This document shows, piece by piece, positions 54,085-62,413 of a stretch of 64,000 nt of DNA (the stretch's first letter is position 1; each line of letters opens with the position of its first letter). The notes beneath the pieces are model-generated. The model was not told the DNA's origin. It ran no database searches and saw only the letters and a program-made list of their open reading frames with translations. This stretch comes from DATFVA01 sp963811905 (GTDB taxonomy: Bacteria; Bacteroidota; Ignavibacteria; Ignavibacteriales; Ignavibacteriaceae): the NCBI GenBank assembly GCA_963811905.1, contig CAWETK010000024.1, positions 1 through 64,000 of the forward strand. Direction: 5' to 3'. The position numbers and the translations under genes were made by a program.

Positions 54085-55311
54085 CTATCTTCTTAGTTTA
54101 AAATTTGTTTCGAATGAGTTTATCAAATCGAGATATTTTTCGAGATATCTCGGAAGGAGATAATTCTGCTTAACCGATTCTCTTGCCTTTTTCCCCATAC
54201 TTGCGCATAACTTTTTATTCTTAAGAAGATCAACTATTCTTTGGGCAGCTTCATCCTGTGAAGAAACCAGGAACCCATTCTCACCATCTTTTATCTGATA
54301 TCTTATACCGCCCACATTCCCGCCAATAACAGGCGTTCCTTTCCACATTGCTTCAGTGACAGTCAGACCGAAACCTTCACGCTTCGACTTCTGCATAATT
54401 ACCGCCGATTTTTTCTGAAGAGCATTCACAAGGGCTGTATCCTGCTTGCTCAGAATTATTATTCTCTCCTCTCTGTGTTTGAGCATGGCACGATATACTT
54501 CCTCACCTTCAGGATCGTCTGTTGCAACGTTTCCAAGGAGTACAAGTGTGGCTTTCACTTCCTTCCTTGCCTTTTTAAAGGCTTTTATTACACCTTCAGG
54601 ATCCTTCCATTTATCGAACCGTGAGACCTGCGCTACTATCGGCAGGTCTGTGGGGATTTCGTAATAAGCAAGCCTTTCATTTACTTCACTTTCACTCATC
54701 TCCTTATTAGTAAGGGAGAAAGGATTTATAGCCGGCTGGAAATATACCTGTGGAGTCTTCAGTTCCTGTTTATACTCTTTAAGAGTATAAATTACCGCGT
54801 CATATTTTTCTATAAAACGTTTTAGATAATTCCACAATTCCATATTTGGCTGGGTAAGGTCGATATGGCAGCGCCAAATCCATGGACCCCGTTTTGTGTA
54901 ATGTTCAATCATCGGAAGCGGCTGAGGATCGTGTATGATTACAACATCGTGCTTAAGATGATTTCTCGTGGCATTTTCAGCAATCACCTGTTCGTATATA
55001 TTGCGCTTTGTTTTAGAAAGATTGATTTCACCACCCTGAAGAGCATTATGCATTTTTTTTGTTATACTGAAAAAATCGGGTGAGCCTTGAATTACACGCC
55101 AGCCTGTAGTTATTCCCACATTATTAAAGAGCAGTACAAGCGAGGACAAAAGCTGAGCAACTCCACCGCCGTAAAAAGTTGAATTAATGAAAACAATATG
55201 CCTGTCCTGAAGCGGTCTGGCTTTGGTTAATATTCTTTCAATAGCTTCGGGGCCTATGTATTTTTCGTATTCTTCAAGCCTTGTATCGTTCCTTACTATT
55301 TTATCTGCCAT
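54085..55311 (-). CDS. GT4-family glycosyltransferase (trehalose synthase TreT-like)
   Basis: A 408-residue retaining glycosyltransferase: 'VFINSTFYGGGVAQLLSSLVLLFNN' at the start, 'VVIIHDPQPLPMIEH', 'WRCHIDLTQPN', 'QVSRFDKWKDPEGVIKAF' and 'SKREGFGLTVTEAMWKGTPVIGGNVGGI' (read in blocks) are close to the trehalose glycosyltransferring synthase TreT pattern, with the donor-binding Glu-x7-Glu near the end. It could make trehalose or a related disaccharide from NDP-glucose. It heads the minus-strand cluster. Confidence 0.9.
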   Translation of the reverse strand: MADKIVRNDTRLEEYEKYIGPEAIERILTKARPLQDRHIVFINSTFYGGGVAQLLSSLVLLFNNVGITTGWRVIQGSPDFFSITKKMHNALQGGEINLSKTKRNIYEQVIAENATRNHLKHDVVIIHDPQPLPMIEHYTKRGPWIWRCHIDLTQPNMELWNYLKRFIEKYDAVIYTLKEYKQELKTPQVYFQPAINPFSLTNKEMSESEVNERLAYYEIPTDLPIVAQVSRFDKWKDPEGVIKAFKKARKEVKATLVLLGNVATDDPEGEEVYRAMLKHREERIIILSKQDTALVNALQKKSAVIMQKSKREGFGLTVTEAMWKGTPVIGGNVGGIRYQIKDGENGFLVSSQDEAAQRIVDLLKNKKLCASMGKKARESVKQNYLLPRYLEKYLDLINSFETNFKLRR

Positions 55312-55465
55312 TTTACACCTGGATTATCCTTAATTGTTTTTATATAAAATACTTATGAGGATGAAAAAAACAATTTTTTTAATAAAATGTGAGAAGGAAA
55401 TTGAGGGAAGTCACAGTTATTGGCTCAGGAAGTGACGAAGTGGAGTAGGTTGGAGGGTTTGTTAA

Positions 55466-55630
55466 GAAGGTGAGAAGGTGAGAAGGTAAGAAGGTGAGAA
55501 GATGAGAAGATGAGAAGATGAGAAGATAAGATAAGAAGATAAGAAGGTGAGAAGGTGAGAAGATAAGATAAGAAGATAAGAAGATGAGAAGGTAAGAAGG
55601 TGAGAAGATGAGAAGGTGAGAAGGGAAGAA
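55466..55630 (+). repeat. Purine-rich octanucleotide tandem array
   Basis: About twenty tandem units of an 8-base consensus GAAGRTRA, with GAAGGTGA, GAAGATGA and GAAGATAA versions, interrupted by two 5-base GATAA insertions. Nearly all bases on the plus strand are purines. A long reading frame on the other strand across it (55379-55708) repeats 'SHLLIF'-like units and is a by-product of the repeat. It lies in the 800-bp gap between the GT4 gene and DAHP synthase. The remainder of the gap has no gene. Confidence 0.9.
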
Positions 55631-56110
55631 AGGGGGGTGGAGTGAGGTATTTAACCTGGATGAAGGTGGGAATATGCCGGTATTATGCCCGGAGTTAAGA
55701 CGGTTCAACTGCTAATTTCGAGGATAAATTGATGAATTATTATACAGTACTTTAATTAGTGAATTGGGCGGATTTAGCGAACTTAACGAATTAATTTAAC
55801 GGATCGGCGGATTAAAAATTCAGAACCAAATCTTATTTTACTGATAATTATATAATTTTTTAAGCTTAAGTACAACTCCTAACAAACAATTTGATGTCGC
55901 CCTAGGCTTGCAGAGGTGCGGGGGAATTCCGACTCCGGCGTTTCATAAAATTATGTATGCAAAGAGGCCAATAATTAAATGCGGCTGGTGCCTCTGCAAA
56001 AATTCAATTCTTCTTAAATTTACAGAACTAAAAAAACAAAAATCTTACCGAGGAGACTACTCAACCCTCTTGCCAGCGAGGCAGGTCAATCAATCAATTT
56101 GTTCATAAAC

Positions 56111-57127
56111 TCACCCAATCTTCCTTCCAATAACTTCAGCTATTGCTTTTACCTGTTTCATCAGGGTTGTGAAGTTATCGGGAAGGAGGGCCTGGGGACC
56201 GTCGGAGAGTGCATTTTCCGGATCGTGGTGTACTTCTATCATTAAGGCATCGCAGCCCGCAGCAACAGCGGCACGCGCCATAGGCAGTACTTTATCACGC
56301 ATTCCCGTAGCATGAGAAGGGTCAGCGGCAACCGGCAGATGGCTCCTTTTATGGATCACCGGAATTGCAGACAGATCAAATGTGTTACGCGTATTCGTTT
56401 CAAAAGTTCTTATACCTCTTTCACAAAGCATCACCTGCTCATTTCCATTAACCAGGATATATTCTGCCGACATGAGCAGATCATCAATTGTTGCTGCAAG
56501 TCCTCTTTTGAGCATAACCGGTTTTGAGGCCTTTCCGATCTCACGAAGAAGCGAAAAGTTCTGCATATTTCTTGCACCGATCTGGAAGATGTCGGTATAT
56601 TTTTCAACAAGAGGGATATGATTTATTTCGAGTACTTCAGTAATCATTATAAGATTATTTTCATCAGCGGCTCTGCGCATCAGCTTGAGTCCTTCTTCGC
56701 CAAGACCCTGGAATGAATAAGGCGAAGTCCGCGGCTTAAACGCGCCTCCCCGCAGAATTTTTGCCCCGGCTTTAGAAACTATTTCAGCAAGTTTGAATAT
56801 CTGTTCTTCACTCTCAACCGAACATGGGCCTGCCATTACGATGACTTCATTTCCGCCTATTTCAACGTCCTTAATCTTCAGTATAGTATCCTCTTTTTTG
56901 TAAGATCTGCCGGCAAGCTTAAACGGCTCGGTAATACGGAAGACATCTGCAACTCCGTCGAGGATCTTAACTTTACGTATATCGAACTCAGGCCGTACAC
57001 CAATGGCACCGAGAACAATCTGTTCATCACCGGTGGATTTATGTACAGAGAAGCCGAATCCTTCAAGGCGGCTGATAACATTTTCTAACTGGGAATCAGT
57101 GACGCTCTTTTCGAGTACAACTACCAA
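56111..57127 (-). CDS. aroF: 3-deoxy-7-phosphoheptulonate (DAHP) synthase
   Basis: A 338-residue enzyme for the first step of the shikimate pathway: phosphoenolpyruvate plus erythrose 4-phosphate to DAHP. Residues 1-67 are the ferredoxin-like regulatory domain typical of type I-beta enzymes. The barrel shows 'MAGPCSVES', 'LRGGAFKPRTSPYSFQGLG' and 'VAADPSHATGMRDKV' (read in blocks), with metal-binding Cys, His, Glu and Asp present. Two genes downstream of MutS, it is 20 bp from the DUF1684 gene end, so they may be in one operon. Confidence 0.95.
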   Translation of the reverse strand: MVVVLEKSVTDSQLENVISRLEGFGFSVHKSTGDEQIVLGAIGVRPEFDIRKVKILDGVADVFRITEPFKLAGRSYKKEDTILKIKDVEIGGNEVIVMAGPCSVESEEQIFKLAEIVSKAGAKILRGGAFKPRTSPYSFQGLGEEGLKLMRRAADENNLIMITEVLEINHIPLVEKYTDIFQIGARNMQNFSLLREIGKASKPVMLKRGLAATIDDLLMSAEYILVNGNEQVMLCERGIRTFETNTRNTFDLSAIPVIHKRSHLPVAADPSHATGMRDKVLPMARAAVAAGCDALMIEVHHDPENALSDGPQALLPDNFTTLMKQVKAIAEVIGRKIG

Positions 57128-57147
57128 AATAAAACTCCGCTATCATC

Positions 57148-57762
57148 TTAATGAAATTTCTTCTCCCCGGCAGTTACCGCAAGGTCAAGGTGATCCTCTT
57201 TGGTAGGTATGGCACATGAATATCTCGCACTGTATGCACAGTAAGGATTGTAAGCCAGGTTAAAATCGACAGTGTAAACATAGTTACTATCGGGATTTAT
57301 ATCAAAATCAATGTAACGTCCGACACCATAAGTCTCATCGCCGGTCGTCCTGTCGGTAAACCAGATGCTGAAGTATGTCTCTCCCTGTGTTGTAGTTCCT
57401 TTATAAACATTAACCTTATAAGGCTGATTGCTGTAAACAAAATTTATATAACCGTAACGAACGGTTTTCCGTTCTTCGCCTTTTGTTCCGAATACAGTGA
57501 TAGTGTCTTTCTGCGGATACTCATAGAGTTTACTTTTAAAAACAAAAGCCGGGTCGACGGGATAATAATTCAACGGCTCAAACTTTATCGTCGAATCCTG
57601 GTTAAATGGCGCGGCAGGGTTATTTCTCATATAATCATTCTTTTCCTGCCTGTACTGCTGAACTTCCTGCATATATTTTTTCTCGTCAGGGGTATGTTTA
57701 TCACCACATGAGATAAAGAATAACGAGAATAAAATAAATCCGGGTATAAGTATGGATTTCAT
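57148..57762 (-). CDS. DUF1684 lipoprotein
   Basis: A 204-residue exported protein with lipobox 'LFFISC' (Cys19). The DUF1684 core shows 'YINFVYSNQPYKVNVYKG', 'FSIWFTDRTTGDETYGVGRYID' and 'FNLAYNPYCAYSARYSCAIPTKED' (read in blocks), the last being the family hallmark. Function is unknown; the family is common in Bacteroidota and Actinobacteria. It is immediately downstream of mutS, one base overlap. Confidence 0.92.
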   Translation of the reverse strand: MKSILIPGFILFSLFFISCGDKHTPDEKKYMQEVQQYRQEKNDYMRNNPAAPFNQDSTIKFEPLNYYPVDPAFVFKSKLYEYPQKDTITVFGTKGEERKTVRYGYINFVYSNQPYKVNVYKGTTTQGETYFSIWFTDRTTGDETYGVGRYIDFDINPDSNYVYTVDFNLAYNPYCAYSARYSCAIPTKEDHLDLAVTAGEKKFH

Positions 57763-60377
57763 CAGGTTTTCTCTTTCACTTTCTTTTTTAGTTCGCTCAG
57801 TTTATTAAGCGCCTCGAGGGGAGTAAGATTATTGATCTCAATTTCTTTTATTTCATTCCTTATTTTATCATCCTTTACCTCAAACAGGCTGATTTGCTGA
57901 TCATCCTTTTCCTGCATTCTTTTAAGTTTTTCTTTTTTCTCTTCATAAGGTGTAAGCTCTTTGCTCTCAAGGTTCTGCAGAACCTCTTTTGCACGGTTTG
58001 TAACAAATACCGGAAGTCCCGCCATCATTGCTACCTGTATGCCGTAGCTGTGATCAGCTCTTCCCGGGTTAACTTTATGAAGAAAGATAACTTTGTCGTC
58101 ATATTCCCTTACTTCAACTTTGTAGTTCTTTATTCGCGGGAATATTTCGGCCATCTCATTTAATTCATGGTAATGGGTAGCAAATAAGGTCTTTGCGCAC
58201 AGCGCAGGATTTTCGTGAAGGTATTCAGTTATTGCCCAGGCGATGGATATACCGTCAAAAGTACTTGTCCCTCTCCCTATTTCATCGAGCAGTATGAGGC
58301 TTTTAGAGGTTGCATTATTAAGAATATTTGCAGCTTCCTGCATTTCGACCAGGAATGTGCTTTCTCCTGCGGAAATATTATCGCTTGCACCGACGCGGGT
58401 AAATATCCTGTCAACCAGTCCTATACGCGCTTCTTCTGCAGGAACAAATGAGCCGACCTGCGCAAGAAGAACAATCAATCCCAGCTGACGCAGATACACA
58501 GATTTACCCGCCATATTCGGACCGGTGAGAATGATAATCTGGTCACCGCTATTGTTGAGGCTGAAGGAATTCGGAGTAAATTTTTCTCCGGGAGGGAGTA
58601 TACGCTCCACTACCGGATGCCGTCCATCGGTTATCTCAATACTGTCACTCTCATCAAGTACCGGCTTTACATAGTTGTACTCTGCAGCGCATTCGGCAAA
58701 CGAAAGAAAACAATCGAGCATTGCAATCATCCTTGCGTTCTGCTGAATATTCTCCGCCTCATCTGCAGTTGTTAACCTTATCTCATTGAATAGCTCAGTC
58801 TCAAGTTCATATATTTTTTCCTCAGCATTAAGAATCTTGTCTTCATAATCTTTCAGTTCAGGAGTAATATATCTTTCAGAATTAACAAGCGTCTGCTTCC
58901 GTAGATAATTGTCAGGAATTTTCTCTTTGTGTGCATTACTGACTTCGATGTAATATCCGAACACTTTATTGTAATTAACTTTCAGGGAAGAAATGTTTGT
59001 GCGTTCTCTTTCAGTCTTCTGAAGGTTTGCAATCCAGTCCTTTCCGTGCAGAGAAATATCCCGCAATTCATCCAGTTCAATACTGTAGCCTGCTTTAATT
59101 ACACCTCCATCTGCAAGGCTTAGAGGAGGGGAATCGACAATAGCTTTATCTATAGTACTAATTAGTTTTTCAAGCGGAAGAAGACTCTCCTTAAGCTGAA
59201 CGAGAGTATTTACCGTAGTCTCTTTAAGAAGATCCTTCAGCACAGGAACTTTTTTAAGCGAAGATTTAAGAGCCGTCATCTCACGAGGGTTCGCACGGCC
59301 CGTACAGACTTTTGATACAAGTCTTTCAAGGTCACCGATCTCCTTCAACTCATTAAAAAGCTTCTTTCTTAGAGATTTTTTCCCAAGCAGCTCCTCCACG
59401 CTTTCCTGCCGTTTAAGCACCGGTTCAAGTTTAATCAGGGGAGAAGTAATCCATTTTTTAAGGAGCCGTCCTCCCATAGCTGTTTCAGTTTTATCGAGGA
59501 TAGAAATCAATGAGCCTTCCCGTCCGCCATCCTGCATAGAGTATGTTATTTCAAGATTCTTTTTAGTGGAATAATCGAGGGCCATATATTCTGAAGGGTT
59601 ATAGACTGATACCTTATTGAGGTGTGAAAGATTAGCCTTCTGAGTTTCCTGCAGGTAATTAAGCACCGCACCGCAGGAGATTATACCTGCAGTCAGACTC
59701 TCAACACCGAAACCCTTAAGATTAACTGTCTTAAACTGCATCAGGAGAAGGTCTTTAGAATACTCGAAATTGAAAATCCAGTCATCCAGTTTAGTAATTC
59801 TTATTGAGGGATTAACTTTATGAACAAGCTGGGTAATGTAATCCCTGTCTCTTTTCTGTACCAGGATCTCCGCGGGAGAAATTGATTCGACCTGCTGAGA
59901 TATAAGAGAGGAGGGGATTTCAAAAGTATAAAACTCTCCGGTTGATATATCGCAGAATGAGAGTCCTGCGATATCATCTTTTTTATAAACAGAAAGCAGA
60001 TAATTATTTTTTTTATGATCCAGGAGCTTATCGGAAAGAGTTACCCCCGGTGTAACCACCTCAATTACCTCGCGTTTAACAATTCCCTTTGCAAACTTAG
60101 GATTCTCAACCTGCTCGCAGACGGCCACCCTATAGCCGGCGCGCACCAGCTTCGGAAGGTAAGTATCTATGGCATGATGAGGGAAGCCTGCCAGAGGGAC
60201 GTCTTCGGCGGCACCGTTGGATCTTTTTGTCAGAGTGATCCCGAGAACTTTTGAAGCTGTTTTTGCATCCTGGTCAAAAGTTTCAAAGAAATCTCCTATC
60301 CTGAACAGAAGAATCGTGTCAGGATTTGCTTCTTTTACCTTATAATACTGGGTCATTAAAGGAGTTTGCTGCTGCAT
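57762..60377 (-). CDS. mutS: DNA mismatch repair protein MutS
   Basis: An 871-residue protein with the full MutS order: the mismatch-binding domain I with the Phe-x-Glu wedge ('FRIGDFFETF' near residues 25-34), connector, lever and clamp domains, then the ATPase with Walker A 'GPNMAGKSVYLRQ' and Walker B-type 'LILLDEIGRGTSTFDG', and the C-terminal 'THYHELNEMAE'. It recognises mismatches and small loops during replication repair. Length is usual. The ATG lies after a spacer of 334 bp. Confidence 0.97.
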   Translation of the reverse strand: MQQQTPLMTQYYKVKEANPDTILLFRIGDFFETFDQDAKTASKVLGITLTKRSNGAAEDVPLAGFPHHAIDTYLPKLVRAGYRVAVCEQVENPKFAKGIVKREVIEVVTPGVTLSDKLLDHKKNNYLLSVYKKDDIAGLSFCDISTGEFYTFEIPSSLISQQVESISPAEILVQKRDRDYITQLVHKVNPSIRITKLDDWIFNFEYSKDLLLMQFKTVNLKGFGVESLTAGIISCGAVLNYLQETQKANLSHLNKVSVYNPSEYMALDYSTKKNLEITYSMQDGGREGSLISILDKTETAMGGRLLKKWITSPLIKLEPVLKRQESVEELLGKKSLRKKLFNELKEIGDLERLVSKVCTGRANPREMTALKSSLKKVPVLKDLLKETTVNTLVQLKESLLPLEKLISTIDKAIVDSPPLSLADGGVIKAGYSIELDELRDISLHGKDWIANLQKTERERTNISSLKVNYNKVFGYYIEVSNAHKEKIPDNYLRKQTLVNSERYITPELKDYEDKILNAEEKIYELETELFNEIRLTTADEAENIQQNARMIAMLDCFLSFAECAAEYNYVKPVLDESDSIEITDGRHPVVERILPPGEKFTPNSFSLNNSGDQIIILTGPNMAGKSVYLRQLGLIVLLAQVGSFVPAEEARIGLVDRIFTRVGASDNISAGESTFLVEMQEAANILNNATSKSLILLDEIGRGTSTFDGISIAWAITEYLHENPALCAKTLFATHYHELNEMAEIFPRIKNYKVEVREYDDKVIFLHKVNPGRADHSYGIQVAMMAGLPVFVTNRAKEVLQNLESKELTPYEEKKEKLKRMQEKDDQQISLFEVKDDKIRNEIKEIEINNLTPLEALNKLSELKKKVKEKT

Positions 60378-60588
60378 ACTTCAATTTAAAATAAAAAATT
60401 AAAATATCTTAATCAGAATAGAATATCAATTTAATTAAATGGATTCCTTGATTGTATATTCCGGCAGGATTTCATCCCGGCATACAAATTTTCAGCAAGG
60501 ATCGGGACTCTGCATTCAGCGCTCTGTTATCCGGCAATCCTTTAATTTATCAGTCAAACCGCTAAATTCGCTAATTCGCACAACCCGG

Positions 60589-60609
60589 AATTCCCTAATT
60601 TAGGGAATT
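60589..60609. promoter_or_regulatory. 21-bp palindrome upstream of the DUF4242 operon
   Basis: AATTCCCTA-ATT-TAGGGAATT is a perfect inverted repeat of 9 bp each side, 103 bp before the first DUF4242 gene. It is followed by a near-repeat 'AAATAGGGAAT' at about 60619-60630. It could be an operator, or part of the mutS upstream region. The remainder of the 334-bp gap shows 'GCTAAATTCGCTAATTCGC' elements and no gene. Confidence 0.5.
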
Positions 60610-60711
60610 ACCTCCTCTAAAATAGGGAATACTCCCGATTCCCTTCATTTCATCATTATTCATATTAGCAGTGAAAGAAATATGAACTTATAACAGTACA
60701 GGAAAAATTTT

Positions 60712-60984
60712 ATGCCCCGTTATTTAATACTAAGATCATTTGCAGAAGGCCTGGGTATAACCGGGACTGATGAAGGAGCAGAGGAATGTCTGAAAGTAGT
60801 CAACAACAATATTCTTGATGAGGTTACCTGGGTACATTCATATGTAACGGGTGATAAGAAGAAGACCTTCTGTATTTATGATGCACCTTCACCCGAGGCT
60901 GTCAGAAGAGCGGCCCGCCGCAATAATTTGCCTGTTGACCGGATATTTGAGATAAGCGTTTTGGAACCGTATTTCTACTTATAA
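60712..60984 (+). CDS. DUF4242 domain protein (cytoplasmic form)
   Basis: A 90-residue protein of the DUF4242 (SCO4226-like) family: 'YLILRSFAEGLGI', 'VTWVHSYVTGDKKKTFCIYDAPSPEAVRRAARRNNLPVDRI' (read in blocks) and 'EPYFYL'. Members have a ferredoxin-like fold and some bind nickel. No signal peptide is present, unlike its tandem paralogue at 61016. Gap to that gene is 31 bp, so they form one operon. Confidence 0.92.
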   Translation: MPRYLILRSFAEGLGITGTDEGAEECLKVVNNNILDEVTWVHSYVTGDKKKTFCIYDAPSPEAVRRAARRNNLPVDRIFEISVLEPYFYL

Positions 60985-61015
60985 ACAATCAATAAATAAT
61001 TTATCGGAGGATAAA

Positions 61016-61387
61016 ATGAAAGCAGTAGTAATCCTTTTCTCTCTTGTAATGATCCTGGCGGCGGTTGTGCAGACTAAAGCACAGGAAAATTCAATGAAGA
61101 ATACAAAGCTCGTTATGCACCGCTATCTGGTGGAAAGGACCTTTCCCAACGGACTGAATATACCGCTGGATCAGGTAGGTAAGGATATCTGTCTGAATGT
61201 TGTTTCCAACAATGCAGAAGATAATGTTACATGGGTCCACTCATACGTCACGATGGATAAGAAAAAAACATTCTGCATCTATGATGCCCCGTCACCTGAT
61301 GCGATAAAGAAATCGGCCAAAGCAAATGGTCTGCCGGTCGATCAGATAATCGAAGTTAGTGTTCTTGATCCATATTTCTATAAATAA
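61016..61387 (+). CDS. DUF4242 domain protein (exported form)
   Basis: A 123-residue protein with a signal peptide ('VVILFSLVMILAAVVQTKAQ', cleavage near residue 23) followed by a DUF4242 domain with the same blocks as the previous gene ('VTWVHSYVTMDKKKTFCIYDAPSPDA', read in blocks). It is probably a recent tandem duplicate moved to the periplasm. An AGGA site (CGGAGGATAAA) precedes the ATG. Possible metal or small-molecule binding; no reaction known. Confidence 0.9.
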   Translation: MKAVVILFSLVMILAAVVQTKAQENSMKNTKLVMHRYLVERTFPNGLNIPLDQVGKDICLNVVSNNAEDNVTWVHSYVTMDKKKTFCIYDAPSPDAIKKSAKANGLPVDQIIEVSVLDPYFYK

Positions 61388-61406
61388 ATAATAACAGGAG
61401 GTTCTA

Positions 61407-61916
61407 ATGAAAAGTACTATTTTTTTAATCGTCTCTTTTGTAATAGCCGCAGTTGTGCTGGCAGGATGCAGTTCAGACAACACTAATAATCCCGTAACAT
61501 CCGGCAGCAGCATAAATAAAGATAACCAGCTCCAGGTAGAACTATCAAGAGTAAGAGCTGCCACAGCAAAATACCAGAACATCGATAAGGCAATACACGA
61601 TGGTTATGCCGACATAAGCCTGTATGTTCCTCATATGGGATGGCATTACCTTAACCTGACGGTGCTTGATTCGACATTTGATATGGAACATCCGGAATTA
61701 CTGGTATATATCGACAAACCTGATGGCGGGAAGAAACTAGTGGCTGTTGAGTATGCAGTTCCGCTTGATTTATCGCCGGAGGCTCCCGAGGGATTTACCG
61801 GGAGTGAAGATGTATGGGATGTTAATGCCGCCTTCCAGTTATGGACACTCCACTGCTGGGTCTGGTATAACAATCCTGACGGAATCTTTGCTCCCTTTAA
61901 CCCGAGGATCGATTAA
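61407..61916 (+). CDS. Putative lipoprotein in the DUF4242 operon
   Basis: A 169-residue exported protein with lipobox 'VVLAGC' (Cys20). The mature domain has conserved-looking aromatic and His blocks: 'IDKAIHDGYADISLYVPHMGWHYLN', 'VAVEYAVPLDLSPEAPEGF' and 'LHCWVWYNNPDGIFAPFNP' (read in blocks). Homologues with this 'PHMGWH' motif are seen in Bacteroidota-type genomes, with unknown role. It is 19 bp after the exported DUF4242 gene (AGGAGGT before the ATG), so the three genes probably act together at the envelope. Confidence 0.78.
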   Translation: MKSTIFLIVSFVIAAVVLAGCSSDNTNNPVTSGSSINKDNQLQVELSRVRAATAKYQNIDKAIHDGYADISLYVPHMGWHYLNLTVLDSTFDMEHPELLVYIDKPDGGKKLVAVEYAVPLDLSPEAPEGFTGSEDVWDVNAAFQLWTLHCWVWYNNPDGIFAPFNPRID

Positions 61917-61940
61917 AGACATCTGAAATTTTAGGATATT

Positions 61941-62028
61941 GTAAAGCGAAACGCTGTTTCGCTCAAAATCCGCCCATCGAAACTATAAAGCGAAACGCTG
62001 TTCCTGCCTCGATTCAAGCGTTTCGCTC
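61941..62028. repeat. REP-like palindromes, second cluster
   Basis: Two palindromes: AGCGAAAC-GCT-GTTTCGCT at 61945-61963, identical to the one at 1665-1683, and a longer stem with AGCGAAACGCT (61989-61999) and AGCGTTTCGCT (62017-62027), an 11-bp perfect arm with a 17-base loop. They fill the 497-bp gap between the lipoprotein and the secreted protein at the right end. The rest of the gap has no gene. Confidence 0.75.
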
Positions 62029-62413
62029 TTTCTTCTGTATTATGCAACTTATCGGCTGCGATGTCAATCTGATCTTCAGCTGTGACCTTTAATACTCATC
62101 ATTTCATTCGACCTATCCTGTTGCTTCTTTCAGGTAATTAATAGAAGTTTGTTAACAGAAAATTTGTTATAAAGGAGAGAATCAAGGAGACAGGGACCAT
62201 CATTATCACTTTCAGGGCACATACCAGCAGTTTTACTAAAATCAAAGAATATTTTGCACCGATGATATTGTGCGATTACCTATACCGTTCTTGCAATTAT
62301 ATGACATTTTTTTGACAACTGTATTTTCCGGGATAAGTAATTTTAATCGGGAAGTGAAGAAATTTTTAACTGCAGATTTAAACATTTAATCTAATTTGAA
62401 GGGAGAGTTAAAA

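Noticed and set aside
55379..55708. 109-codon minus-strand frame of repeated 'SHLLIF' units
   Set aside because: It is a by-product of the octanucleotide repeat, with no start region or domain.
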